Below are positions 33,791 through 42,292 of a DNA stretch of 50,388 nt, piece by piece. A program made the translations under genes and the position numbers. Source of the stretch: GCA-2737665 sp044344795 (GTDB lineage: Bacteria; Bacteroidota; Bacteroidia; Palsa-965); contig JBIJCF010000024.1 of assembly GCA_044344795.1 (NCBI GenBank), forward strand, positions 1-50,388, written 5' to 3'. The first letter of the stretch is position 1, and every line of letters starts with the position of its first letter. Under the pieces are notes generated by a model. It was given only the letters and a program-made list of their open reading frames with translations. It was not told where the DNA came from and ran no database searches.

Positions 33791-35650
33791 ATGCGATTTA
33801 TACTTCCACTTCTATTTGCTTTTATCTGTGCACAAAGTGCGGCACAAGTTATTCCTGTTCAACCCGAATCGAAAGGCGGTAATAAGCCGGCGCGCACCGT
33901 TGCTAAAAAGCCCGAGAAAAAAGTAGAGTTCTACGATGAAAAGAAAAAGCAAAAGAAAAGTGAAGAATACTGGTTGAATGGCAAGCTTCACGGCAAATGC
34001 AGCTATTGGTATCAAAGCGGCCAATTGCAGCGTACAGGCGCTTATAAATTGGGAAAAGAAGATAGCTTGTGGACTTATTATTTTGAAGACGGCAAGAAGA
34101 AAGCAGAAGAGCGTTATTTCAATGGTATGCGGAGCGGTCAGGCGAAATACTGGTACAAAAACGGGAATACCGCATTAACGTGTAAGTACATCGACAACTT
34201 GCCCGACAGCACGTGGACTTCTTATCACGAAAACGGCCAAGTACGTAGCATCGAGAATTACAAAATATTATGGATCAACTTTAAATGGACTTCGCGGAAA
34301 GACGGGCGTTTCGCTTATTATTTGGAAAACGGCACACCGGAAAGTGATGGCCATTTTGCGAATGACACCTTGCACGGAAACTATTCAGCGTGGTTTCCTA
34401 ACGGCAAACAAAAGGAACAAGGCGCATTCGTGAAAGGCAAGAAAAACGGGCGTTGGAACTATTGGTACGAAGACGGCAGCAAAAAGCAAGAAGTTGATTT
34501 TACGAAAGGCAAAGAACGTATCGTAAATATGTGGAGTGAAGACAAAAAACAAATTATTAAAGACGGATACGGGAAAATTGTAATTGTTTTTGACAACGGA
34601 CAAAAGCGTGGAGAAGGCATCTACCGCAATGGTGTAAAAGACAGTACATGGACCTTCTGGAGACAAAATGGAACATTGGAATTTAAAGATGAATTCAAAG
34701 ACGGATTAAAAAATGGCAGCACAACACATTGGTTCGAATCAGGAACAGTGAGCATAAAGGGGCAATATTTGAATGATGAAAAAACCGGAGAATGGACATG
34801 GTTTAAACCCGATGGTCAAACCGAAATGATTGGTGAATTTGCGAACGATCACCGCAACGGGCACTGGCAATATTGGTTTGAAGATAGCAATCAGAAAGAG
34901 ATGGACGGATATTATAAGAATGACAAAGAAGACAGTCTTTGGTCATTTTGGTATCCGAACGGACAGAAATATAAAGAAGGAACTTTTAAAGAAGGATTGA
35001 AGCACGGCTCATGGACCTTCTGGTTCGAAAACGGACAAAAATTGCAAGAAGGCAAATACGCGAAGAACAAAGAAGATGACATGTGGAGCGCGTGGTATGA
35101 TAACGGACAATTAAAAGATCAAGGCTCGTTTAAAGAAGGAATAATGGTTGGCGAGTGGAAAGGTTGGTATTACAACGGGAAAGCCAACTACACCGGAAGT
35201 TACGTCAACGGTGTTAAGCACGGTAACTGGCAATATTGGTGGAATACCGGTAAGATTCATCAAACCGGACGTTTCAAATACGGCAAAAAAGATGGCAGGT
35301 GGCAAACCTGGACAGATAAAGGAATTTTAGAAGAATCCGGCAGTTATAAATTAGACAAACTGCATGGCAACTGGGTGTTTTACTATGAAACCGGAGTGCT
35401 ACGAACAAAAACACACTACGACATGGGTCGCCTCGATGGAAAAACCACCAACTATTACACCGACAGTAAAAGGCAAAGTGTAACGCGCCATAAAGTGGTG
35501 AAAGTAAAAGAGTATGTACTTACGAAAGGCAACGGCAAAAAGGTGTACAAAACCCGTAAAATCAGTAAGCCGCATGGCAAGTGGATTTATTACGGCCCTG
35601 ATGGTCGTGTGTTAACCGAGATGAAATACAAAAAGGGCGTTAAACAGTAA
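33791..35650 (+). CDS. Secreted MORN-repeat protein
   Basis: A 619-residue protein with signal peptide MRFILPLLFAFICAQSAAQ. It is then built almost entirely of about twenty MORN_2-type repeats of roughly 23 residues (pattern GxW.yWYxNGq...G.y..G). Examples are HGSWTFWFENGQKLQEGKY and HGNWQYWWNTGKIHQTG. A few units near residues 145-175 and 250-270 are degenerate. A basic segment (HKVVKVKEYVLTKGNGKKVYKTRK) before the last repeat is not repeat-like. MORN_2 proteins are common in Bacteroidota and their roles are mostly unknown; binding to membrane or envelope partners is a guess. The gene stands alone with a terminator behind it. Confidence 0.85.
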   Translation: MRFILPLLFAFICAQSAAQVIPVQPESKGGNKPARTVAKKPEKKVEFYDEKKKQKKSEEYWLNGKLHGKCSYWYQSGQLQRTGAYKLGKEDSLWTYYFEDGKKKAEERYFNGMRSGQAKYWYKNGNTALTCKYIDNLPDSTWTSYHENGQVRSIENYKILWINFKWTSRKDGRFAYYLENGTPESDGHFANDTLHGNYSAWFPNGKQKEQGAFVKGKKNGRWNYWYEDGSKKQEVDFTKGKERIVNMWSEDKKQIIKDGYGKIVIVFDNGQKRGEGIYRNGVKDSTWTFWRQNGTLEFKDEFKDGLKNGSTTHWFESGTVSIKGQYLNDEKTGEWTWFKPDGQTEMIGEFANDHRNGHWQYWFEDSNQKEMDGYYKNDKEDSLWSFWYPNGQKYKEGTFKEGLKHGSWTFWFENGQKLQEGKYAKNKEDDMWSAWYDNGQLKDQGSFKEGIMVGEWKGWYYNGKANYTGSYVNGVKHGNWQYWWNTGKIHQTGRFKYGKKDGRWQTWTDKGILEESGSYKLDKLHGNWVFYYETGVLRTKTHYDMGRLDGKTTNYYTDSKRQSVTRHKVVKVKEYVLTKGNGKKVYKTRKISKPHGKWIYYGPDGRVLTEMKYKKGVKQ

Positions 35651-35680
35651 GTACGCTTTCGATTTAATAAGATCGTATAA

Positions 35681-35706
35681 AAAAACCGCGAATAATCGCG
35701 GTTTTT
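35681..35706. terminator. Bidirectional terminator after the MORN gene
   Basis: Arms AAAAACCGCGA and TCGCGGTTTTT around a 4-base loop ATAA. It serves the plus-strand MORN gene and, with its A-run, also the convergent small membrane protein gene. Confidence 0.92.
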
Positions 35707-35727
35707 GTGTTTCATGGGTTTGCCTTC

Positions 35728-36042
35728 CTATGAAGTCTTTTTTCTGAGCCGTCTGAAATGCGGGTCATTCGGATGATCGTAGCGTTTTCTTTTTGCGGAC
35801 GGAGATGCCGGAGCATCATCTTTTTTACCGCTTTGGCCCATTACCAAAAACCAAGCGGCGGCCATAACGCCACCAATAAGTCCTACGTACATAAGTACCT
35901 CTCCTACTGAAATGCCTTTCTTCACCGGATTAGTGGCAGCCTGTGCCATAACCGCGCCTGTTTGCACAAGCACGAAGAGCGTGAGAGCATAAATTCGTTT
36001 CAGGATGCTCCCGTTCCCGTTAGTTTGTTTGTTCGGCTTCAT
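35728..36042 (-). CDS. Small unknown membrane protein
   Basis: A 104-residue protein I cannot name. It has a signal-like helix (IYALTLFVLVQTGAVMAQAA, about 16-36) and a second helix (VLMYVGLIGGVMAAAWFLVM, about 50-69). A basic, Pro/Ser/His-rich tail follows, ending DHPNDPHFRRLRKKTS. It is convergent with the MORN gene and divergent from rimP. The predicted layout (cleaved or anchored N-terminus, one helix, cytosolic basic tail) resembles small Bacteroidota inner-membrane proteins of unknown role. Signal, helix and proper gene spacing make it a credible gene. Confidence 0.6.
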   Translation of the reverse strand: MKPNKQTNGNGSILKRIYALTLFVLVQTGAVMAQAATNPVKKGISVGEVLMYVGLIGGVMAAAWFLVMGQSGKKDDAPASPSAKRKRYDHPNDPHFRRLRKKTS

Positions 36043-36165
36043 GTTGCGGGTTTTTTAGAGTTTAACATGTGCGCCGTTCCAGGGTTAATCTGAGGGTAAA
36101 GACTTAAAAAGAACGACTAATAGTATATGTACGTCGATAATTACTCAGGGTTACGGAAAAAACCA

Positions 36166-36196
36166 TTGGATTCTATGAAATTTCGGATTATATTTG
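36166..36196 (+). promoter_or_regulatory. Strong promoter of the rimP-nusA-infB operon
   Basis: TTG at 36166-36168, a 20-base spacer, then TATATTTG at 36189-36196, an exact -7 box. This is the best-formed Bacteroidota promoter in the window. It predicts a leader starting near 36202 and excludes the longer rimP ORF from 36127. Confidence 0.8.
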
Positions 36197-36216
36197 CCCC
36201 CGATTTGGAGATAAGT

Positions 36217-36244
36217 ACAGGGGACACGAGTCCCCTGTTTTTTT
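36217..36244 (+). terminator. Terminator-like hairpin in the rimP leader (candidate attenuator)
   Basis: Nine perfect base pairs (ACAGGGGAC with GTCCCCTGT) close a 4-base loop ACGA and are followed by a T-run through 36244. It sits about 15 bases after the predicted transcription start and 8 bases before the rimP ATG. By shape it is an intrinsic terminator placed at the head of its own operon. Whether it attenuates, or instead acts on translation start, is inference. Confidence 0.75.
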
Positions 36245-36252
36245 GCACAACA

Positions 36253-36720
36253 ATGAACGTCGATAACGTTAAAGCTTTAGTTACACAGTATTTGTCCGAG
36301 TTGGGCAGGGAATACTATTTGGTAGATGTTACGGTTTCTGCGAAAAACAAAGTAATCGTGACCATCGACCATGATAACCATCTGGCCATTAGCGATTGCG
36401 TGAAACTGAGCCGTTGGTTGGATGCGCAGTTCGACCGGGAACAAGAAGATTTCGAATTAGAAGTCGGATCGCCCGGGATTGACCAGCCTTTTAAGGTCGA
36501 TCGTCAGTTTGTGAAAAATGCGGAAAAGGAAGTGAGCGTAGTGTTGAAGAACGGCCAAAAAGTAGACGGCTCACTGGTGGGTCTGCAAGATGGCCACGTG
36601 GTGATAACGCGAACACAAAAAGTAAAAATTGAAGGTAAAAAGGGAAAGCAAACCGTTACAGAAGATTTGCGCTTTCCACTGGAAGAAGTAAAAGAAACAA
36701 AACTCATAATTAAATTTTAA
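36253..36720 (+). CDS. rimP: Ribosome maturation factor RimP
   Basis: RimP helps 30S subunit assembly. From ATG 36253 (MNVDNVKALVTQYLSELG) it is 155 residues, the family length; the ORF extension to 36127 would cover the promoter and hairpin. Family segments are REYYLVDVTVS, DHDNHLAISDCVKLSRWLD and FELEVGSPGIDQPFK. The C-terminal SH3-like part has VVLKNGQKVDGSLVGLQ. It heads the rimP-nusA-infB operon, 24 bases from nusA. Confidence 0.93.
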   Translation: MNVDNVKALVTQYLSELGREYYLVDVTVSAKNKVIVTIDHDNHLAISDCVKLSRWLDAQFDREQEDFELEVGSPGIDQPFKVDRQFVKNAEKEVSVVLKNGQKVDGSLVGLQDGHVVITRTQKVKIEGKKGKQTVTEDLRFPLEEVKETKLIIKF

Positions 36721-36744
36721 GACAACGATTAACTATAACCAACA

Positions 36745-37995
36745 ATGGAAAATATCAATTTGATCGAATCCTTTGCGGAGTTTAAAGATGTTAAGAACAT
36801 TGACAGAACTACGCTGATGAGTATTCTTGAAGACGTCTTTCGTAGTTTGATCCGCAAGAAATACGGCTCAGACGAAAACTTCGACGTTATTGTTAACCCC
36901 GAGCGTGGTGACTTAGAAATTTGGCGTAACCGCGAAATCGTAGACGACGAATTTGCTGAAGACAGTTTCGATTACGACGAGAACAAGCATATCGCATTAG
37001 CGGAAGCACGCAAAATTGAACCTGACTTCGAAATTGGCGAACAAGTAACGGATCGCATCATGTTGGAAGACTTCGGTCGTCGTGCGGTTTTGGCTATTCG
37101 TCAGAATTTAGTTTCTCGCGTGTTGGATCTGGAGAAGGACGGTATTTACAAGAAATACAGAGAGCGTGTTGGTGAAGTGATCACCGGAGAAGTATATCAG
37201 GTTTGGAAAAAAGAAACTATGGTGCTGGATGATGAAGGCAACGAGTTGATTCTTCCGAAGACCGAACAAATTCCGGGTGACTTCTTCAAAAAAGGCGATT
37301 CCGTGCGTGCTGTAGTTGCTAAAGTAGATTTGCGCAACAACACTCCGGTAATTATTCTTTCCCGCACAGCCCCTTCATTCCTGGAGAAATTATTCGAGAA
37401 CGAAGTACCTGAAATTTATGACGGCCTGATTACGATTAAGAAAATTGTTCGCGAACCGGGTGAACGTGCTAAAGTTGCTGTTGAATCGTACGACGATCGT
37501 ATTGATCCGGTTGGAGCTTGCGTAGGTATGAAAGGATCACGTATTCACGGTATCGTGCGCGAGTTGCGTAACGAGAATATCGACGTAATCAATTATACTT
37601 CCAATGTGCAGTTGTTGATTCAGCGTGCATTGAGCCCTGCGAAGATCACTTCTATCCGTTTGGATGAAGACAACAAACGCGCGGAAGTATTCCTGAAGCC
37701 GGATCAGGTTTCTCTTGCCATTGGTAAAGGCGGACACAACATCCGTTTGGCAGGAAAATTAACCGGATATGAAATTGACGTTTACCGCGATTCTGACGAA
37801 GATGTGGAGGACGTTGATTTATCAGAATTTGGAGATGAAATTGAAGATTGGATTATTACCGAGTTCAAGAATATCGGTTGCGATACTGCAAAAGCTGTTC
37901 TTGAATTAAGCGATGAAGAACTCGTGAAACGTACGGATCTGGAAGAAGAAACAGTCCGCGAAGTGAAGCGAATCTTACGCTCTGAATTTGAGTAA
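36745..37995 (+). CDS. nusA: Transcription termination/antitermination factor NusA
   Basis: NusA binds RNA polymerase and nascent RNA to modulate pausing, termination and antitermination. The 416-residue product has the N-terminal domain (NLIESFAEFKDVKNIDR), an S1 domain at about 135-200 (GEVITGEVYQVWKKETM), and two KH domains (DPVGACVGMKGSRIHGIVREL and LAIGKGGHNIRLAGKLTGYEI, read in part). A C-terminal helix-hairpin segment follows (IGCDTAKAVLELSDEELVKR). It lacks the two long acidic repeats of E. coli NusA. Its position after rimP and before infB is conserved. Terminator-like hairpins on both sides make autoregulation plausible. Confidence 0.96.
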   Translation: MENINLIESFAEFKDVKNIDRTTLMSILEDVFRSLIRKKYGSDENFDVIVNPERGDLEIWRNREIVDDEFAEDSFDYDENKHIALAEARKIEPDFEIGEQVTDRIMLEDFGRRAVLAIRQNLVSRVLDLEKDGIYKKYRERVGEVITGEVYQVWKKETMVLDDEGNELILPKTEQIPGDFFKKGDSVRAVVAKVDLRNNTPVIILSRTAPSFLEKLFENEVPEIYDGLITIKKIVREPGERAKVAVESYDDRIDPVGACVGMKGSRIHGIVRELRNENIDVINYTSNVQLLIQRALSPAKITSIRLDEDNKRAEVFLKPDQVSLAIGKGGHNIRLAGKLTGYEIDVYRDSDEDVEDVDLSEFGDEIEDWIITEFKNIGCDTAKAVLELSDEELVKRTDLEEETVREVKRILRSEFE

Positions 37996-38000
37996 TTCTT

Positions 38001-38039
38001 AACAAAGCGGACAATTGTATGGCTGTCCGCTTTGTTTTT
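38001..38039 (+). terminator. Intrinsic terminator between nusA and infB
   Basis: Twelve perfect base pairs (AACAAAGCGGAC with GTCCGCTTTGTT) around a 12-base loop, followed by T bases to 38039. It lies 6 bases past the nusA stop and 38 bases before the infB ATG. infB is essential, so read-through or a separate promoter is required. Confidence 0.85.
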
Positions 38040-38054
38040 ACGAAATTTGTACCG

Positions 38055-38071
38055 GCTGTCGAGAGGACAGC
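38055..38071 (+). promoter_or_regulatory. Small hairpin just before the infB start codon
   Basis: GCTGTC and GACAGC pair around the loop GAGAG, which resembles a purine-rich ribosome-binding sequence. It ends 5 bases before the infB ATG at 38077. A role in translation control is possible but unproven. Confidence 0.35.
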
Positions 38072-38076
38072 AAATT

Positions 38077-40884
38077 ATGACAGAACAAGAAAAAACAATT
38101 CGCATCAGTAAGGTTAAGGGAGAATTCAACGTCTCTCTTGATCGCATTTTTGAATTTCTGGATGAACAGGGATTCAAGCTTGATCGCAACCCGAACGGTA
38201 AAATCAGCCAGGATATGTATAACCTGTTGGTGAAGGAATTTGCTATTGACCGTGAGGAAAAAGAAGAATCCAAACTTATTGCACTCTCTACCCGTCCGAA
38301 GAAAGAAGTAATTGCTGCTGAGGAAGATCCGGTTGTAGAAGTAAAGAAGGAAGATCCGAAAATTGTTGAACCGCCTAAGGTGGAAGAGCCTAAGGTAGTT
38401 GAACCTGTTGCAGAAAAAATTGAACCGAAAACTGCTGAAGAAGAAGTTGTTCGTGTGAAATCTGAACCGGCCGTTTCGTTTAAAGTAGTGGACAAGATTG
38501 ATCTTGAAGCAACAAAACCGAAGCGCGGCAAAAAGAAAGAGGAGCCAACTCCTGAAGCAGAGAAACCTGCAAAAACAACACGCTCTAAAAAGAAAACAGA
38601 AGAGCCTGCCCAGGAAGAACCTGTTAAGGAAGAAGTTGTTGCAACTCCTGAAGTTGTTGCAGAAGAACCGACAGTAACTCCTGCTGCAGAAGACACAAAG
38701 CCTGAAGAAACTTTATTCCGTCGTTCGGTAGAGAAGCTGGAAGGCCCTAAAATCATGGGTCGTATCGAACTTCCGGTAAAAGACGACAAGAAAAAACCTG
38801 TTGCTTCTTCTTCAGCGCAATTTGAAGCAGACAAGAAAAAGAAGCGCAAGCGCATTGCTAAAGCCGGCGGACCTGTTAACCCGAATGAATTCGCGAAACA
38901 GCAAGGCGGACAAGGTAATCGCGGTGGCGGTGGTGGCGGAGCACAGCGTGGAAAACCTCGTGCAAACGAACCAAAAGTTGAGCTTACTGAAGAAGAAATC
39001 CAACAGAAGATTAAGGATACACTGGCTCGCTTAAGTGGTCAGGGTAAATCCAAGGCTTCAAAATATCGTCGTGAGAAGCGTGAAGAAATTCGCGAACGTC
39101 TTGCGGAACAACAAGAAGCTGCAGAAGCAGACAAGAGCGTGATCAAAGTAACGGAGTTCGTTACTGCGAATCAGTTGGCTTCCATGATGAATGTTCCGGT
39201 AACGAAAATTATCGCAACATGTATGACGTTAGGTTTGTTCGTTTCGATCAACCAGCGTCTTGATGCAGAAACCATTGCACTTCTTGCGGAAGAATTTGGA
39301 TACAAAGTAGAATTCGTAAGTATCGAAGTTCAGGAAGCGATTAAGGAAGAAGTGGATCAGGAAGGTGACTTGCTGGATCGTCCTCCAATCGTTACTGTAA
39401 TGGGTCACGTTGACCATGGTAAAACATCGTTACTCGATTACGTGCGTAAGTCGAACGTAATTGCGGGCGAGGCCGGCGGTATCACACAGCACATTGGTGC
39501 TTACGGTGTGAAACTGGAGAACGGCAAACAAATTACATTCCTTGATACTCCGGGTCACGAAGCGTTTACCGCGATGCGTGCTCGTGGTGCTCAGGTTACA
39601 GACGTTGCCATTATTGTGGTAGCGGCTGACGACAGTGTCATGCCGCAAACGGTGGAAGCTATTAACCACGCACAGGCTGCGGGTGTTCCGATCGTATTCG
39701 CGATTAATAAAATTGATAAACCCGGCGCCAATCCTGACAAAATTCGTGAGGCATTATCGGCGATGAATATTCTTGTAGAAGAATGGGGCGGTAAATATCA
39801 GTGTCAGGAAATTTCTGCGAAGAAAGGTCTGAACATTGATACGTTGTTGGATAAAGTATTGCTGGAAGCAGAAATGTTGCAGTTGAAGGCTAATCCGAAA
39901 CGTCGTGCTAACGGAACCATCATTGAATCTACATTAGATAAAGGACGCGGCTACACGGCAACAGTTCTTGTTGAAAACGGAACATTGCGCATTGGAGATG
40001 TCGTATTAGCAGGCTGCTACAGCGGTCGTGTTAAAGCGATGCACAACGAACGCGGTGGTCATATTGATGAAGCAGGTCCTGCAACTCCGGTGTTGATCCT
40101 CGGCTTAAGCGGTGCTCCGCAAGCGGGTGATAAGTTCAACGTGATGGAAGACGAACGTGAAGCGCGTGATATCGCCACTCGTCGTTTACAATTGCAGCGC
40201 GAACAGCAGATTCGTACTACCAAGCATATTACGCTGGATGAAATCGGCAGACGTTTGGCGATTGGCGACTTTAAGGAGTTGAACATCATCATCAAAGGTG
40301 ACGTGGATGGTTCTATCGAAGCATTGGCCGATTCCTTGTTGAAGCTGTCTACCGAAAAAGTTCAGGTGCGTATCGTACACAAAGGTGTGGGTGCGATCTC
40401 CGAATCCGATGTGTTGTTGGCATCAGCTTCCAACGCGATCATCATCGGCTTCCAGGTACGTCCTTCACAGAGCGCGAAGAAACTGGCAGAAACAGAACAA
40501 ATCGATATCCGCTTGTACTCGATCATTTATAAGGCTATCGAAGAAGTGAAAGCTGCTATGCTCGGAATGTTGGCACCTGAATTTGAAGAGAAAGTGGTGT
40601 GCAACATCGAAATCCGTGAAGTGTTCAAGATCACGAAAGTGGGCACCATTGCCGGTTGTTACGTGTTGGATGGAAAAGTTAATCGTAACACGAAAGTGCG
40701 CGTAATTCGTAACGGCATTGTATTGCACGACGGTTCACTCGGTTCACTGAAGCGTTTCAAAGACGACGTGAAAGAAGTTGCTACCGGTTACGAATGCGGT
40801 CTGAACATTGACAAGTTCGATGACATTCAGGTGGGCGACTTAATCGAAGGCTATGAAATGGTAGAGATGAAGCGTAAATTGTAA
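38077..40884 (+). CDS. infB: Translation initiation factor IF-2
   Basis: IF-2 is the GTPase that delivers initiator tRNA to the 30S subunit. From ATG 38077 (MTEQEKTIRISKVKGEFNV) it is 935 residues. A long charged region (about 75-330) rich in Lys, Glu, Pro and Val, plus a Gly-rich patch (GGGGGGA), precedes the conserved core. G motifs are visible: GHVDHGKTSLLDYVR, DTPGHEAFTAMRARGAQ and NKIDKPGANPDK. Domains II-IV follow, with KITKVGTIAGCYVLDGKV near the end. The ATG choice fits the family start; the ORF from 38032 would run through the terminator tail. A strong terminator follows. Confidence 0.96.
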   Translation: MTEQEKTIRISKVKGEFNVSLDRIFEFLDEQGFKLDRNPNGKISQDMYNLLVKEFAIDREEKEESKLIALSTRPKKEVIAAEEDPVVEVKKEDPKIVEPPKVEEPKVVEPVAEKIEPKTAEEEVVRVKSEPAVSFKVVDKIDLEATKPKRGKKKEEPTPEAEKPAKTTRSKKKTEEPAQEEPVKEEVVATPEVVAEEPTVTPAAEDTKPEETLFRRSVEKLEGPKIMGRIELPVKDDKKKPVASSSAQFEADKKKKRKRIAKAGGPVNPNEFAKQQGGQGNRGGGGGGAQRGKPRANEPKVELTEEEIQQKIKDTLARLSGQGKSKASKYRREKREEIRERLAEQQEAAEADKSVIKVTEFVTANQLASMMNVPVTKIIATCMTLGLFVSINQRLDAETIALLAEEFGYKVEFVSIEVQEAIKEEVDQEGDLLDRPPIVTVMGHVDHGKTSLLDYVRKSNVIAGEAGGITQHIGAYGVKLENGKQITFLDTPGHEAFTAMRARGAQVTDVAIIVVAADDSVMPQTVEAINHAQAAGVPIVFAINKIDKPGANPDKIREALSAMNILVEEWGGKYQCQEISAKKGLNIDTLLDKVLLEAEMLQLKANPKRRANGTIIESTLDKGRGYTATVLVENGTLRIGDVVLAGCYSGRVKAMHNERGGHIDEAGPATPVLILGLSGAPQAGDKFNVMEDEREARDIATRRLQLQREQQIRTTKHITLDEIGRRLAIGDFKELNIIIKGDVDGSIEALADSLLKLSTEKVQVRIVHKGVGAISESDVLLASASNAIIIGFQVRPSQSAKKLAETEQIDIRLYSIIYKAIEEVKAAMLGMLAPEFEEKVVCNIEIREVFKITKVGTIAGCYVLDGKVNRNTKVRVIRNGIVLHDGSLGSLKRFKDDVKEVATGYECGLNIDKFDDIQVGDLIEGYEMVEMKRKL

Positions 40885-40900
40885 GCGCGATTAGTATCAT

Positions 40901-40933
40901 AAAAAAACGCGGTTCATACGAACCGCGTTTTTT
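40901..40933. terminator. Bidirectional terminator after infB
   Basis: Arms AAACGCGGTTC and GAACCGCGTTT around the loop ATAC, with flanking A- and T-runs. It separates infB from the convergent SGNH/T9SS gene. Confidence 0.92.
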
Positions 40934-40953
40934 GTTTTATCCTGTTAATTCAA

Positions 40954-42234
40954 CTATCGAGCGATAGTAACACGAGTAACTGATGTGTGTACGCCGTTGG
41001 TTACGCGCATCAGATATACACCTGAAGCAACGTTAGCAGTATTTACCTGTAAGGTATTGGCAACATCGCTTGCAACCACGAATGCGAATTGCTCAGAAGC
41101 TGCTTTACCGGAAAGATCAAACAACTGCACCTGAACCTGACCGTTTTCAATTGGGTTGATTACCACATTGATGAAGTCAGCAGCCGGATTCGGATAGACC
41201 GCAGACGCCGGATTACTTCCAGCATCGTTAATTCCTACCGTCGTAACAACAACAGTGTCCTGCAATGTAATGCTATGACAAGCATTTGAAATCGTGACAT
41301 TAACTATATATGTTCCCGGCTGACTGTACGTATGCGTCATCGTTGCTGTTCCAACTTGTGCAGTGTTATCACCGAAATCCCAGAAATAATTTAAATATCC
41401 CGCACTTGCATTAAATTGATAAGTGCCACCATTAATATGATTATTATTCAAATTAGATGCGGGATAATCAATCCACGTATTCCAATAATCCAATGAATCC
41501 ATCACCGTTATGTGCGCGTATTGCTGCAATACTGCGGCTTCACTTTGCGGCAATCCCGCGTAATACGTCAATCCTACTGGTGTGCGTTTGAAAATCGTCG
41601 CATAAAACACACAAGCGGTTAAGTAACTGCCATGCAAACTCGGGTGACTTCCATCGCCCGAAAATAAATCAGGCACAAAACCACCTGCAATAGCATTGAC
41701 CCAAGCCGCACCCGCAGGCGCCACGACAGCATCGTTATCCAATCCCATTTGTAAATAACGCCCGCGCAACTGATTGCTCATTCCATCGTATGTGCAAACC
41801 GGAGGATAAGTCGCGCAAAACTGCTGATCGCCAAACTTGCGACCCCACGTCATGTAGAAAACGGTTTGTGTACAGGAGTCGTTAGCATTAATTAAACTAT
41901 CTAATCGCGCAGCATACGGAAAAACATTCGCTACTACATACGCTGTATCTAAAGCCGGTTGTTGACTTTGTCCCTGAAGCACGACGTAATCCCAATTCTG
42001 CGCATTGATCTTTTGTAACGACGTCGCGTTCTGCGTATGCAACTCAAACGTATAACCGCCGGGAGTATTGGAATCGTACATGATCGTATCACCGCCTGAC
42101 AAGGCCAGATCGTACACCAATTGCGGTAAGTTGTTCGCAGCAGTATAACTGTTACCCAGAAACAACACTTTGGTTTGTTGTGCGTGTAACGTGCAGCACG
42201 CCATTAGCAATACTATGCTTAAGAAAATTCTCAT
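40954..42234 (-). CDS. Secreted SGNH-like hydrolase with PKD domain and T9SS type A tail
   Basis: From ATG 42234 the product is 426 residues with signal peptide MRIFLSIVLLMACCTLHAQ. The N-terminal domain is SGNH/GDSL-like: block I VLFLGNSYTAANNLP with nucleophile S29, a later VVLQGQSQQP, and the C-terminal DGSHPSLHGSYL, which would supply Asp and His. A PKD domain (YFWDFGDNTAQVGTATMTHTY) and a type A sorting tail (VYPNPAADFINVVI, VQLFDLSGKAAS, GVYLMRVTNG, VTRVTIAR) follow. An esterase or deacetylase acting outside the cell is likely; substrate unknown. The ORF runs on to 42411 through REP-like repeats, but signal peptide and a -7 box fix the shorter start. Confidence 0.82.
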   Translation of the reverse strand: MRIFLSIVLLMACCTLHAQQTKVLFLGNSYTAANNLPQLVYDLALSGGDTIMYDSNTPGGYTFELHTQNATSLQKINAQNWDYVVLQGQSQQPALDTAYVVANVFPYAARLDSLINANDSCTQTVFYMTWGRKFGDQQFCATYPPVCTYDGMSNQLRGRYLQMGLDNDAVVAPAGAAWVNAIAGGFVPDLFSGDGSHPSLHGSYLTACVFYATIFKRTPVGLTYYAGLPQSEAAVLQQYAHITVMDSLDYWNTWIDYPASNLNNNHINGGTYQFNASAGYLNYFWDFGDNTAQVGTATMTHTYSQPGTYIVNVTISNACHSITLQDTVVVTTVGINDAGSNPASAVYPNPAADFINVVINPIENGQVQVQLFDLSGKAASEQFAFVVASDVANTLQVNTANVASGVYLMRVTNGVHTSVTRVTIAR

Positions 42235-42237
42235 ATT

Positions 42238-42245
42238 CAAATGTA
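42238..42245 (-). promoter_or_regulatory. -7 box directly before the SGNH/T9SS gene
   Basis: Minus-strand TACATTTG, exact TAnnTTTG, ends 3 bases before the ATG at 42234. Transcription would start at or within the start codon, giving a leaderless message. The spacing is unusual and needs 5' mapping. Confidence 0.5.
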
Positions 42246-42292
42246 GTACGAATATTCGATCGGCATACATATTCTGGGACTGCCGACAAACT

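Noticed and set aside
36127..36252. RimP start at 36127
   Set aside because: That extension covers the -33/-7 promoter and the leader hairpin; the ATG at 36253 gives the family length.
37782..38855. A 357-codon minus-strand frame opposite infB
   Set aside because: It is rich in Ser, Thr, Phe and Gly only because the infB Lys/Glu/Pro-rich region lacks stops on the other strand; it has no recognisable domain.
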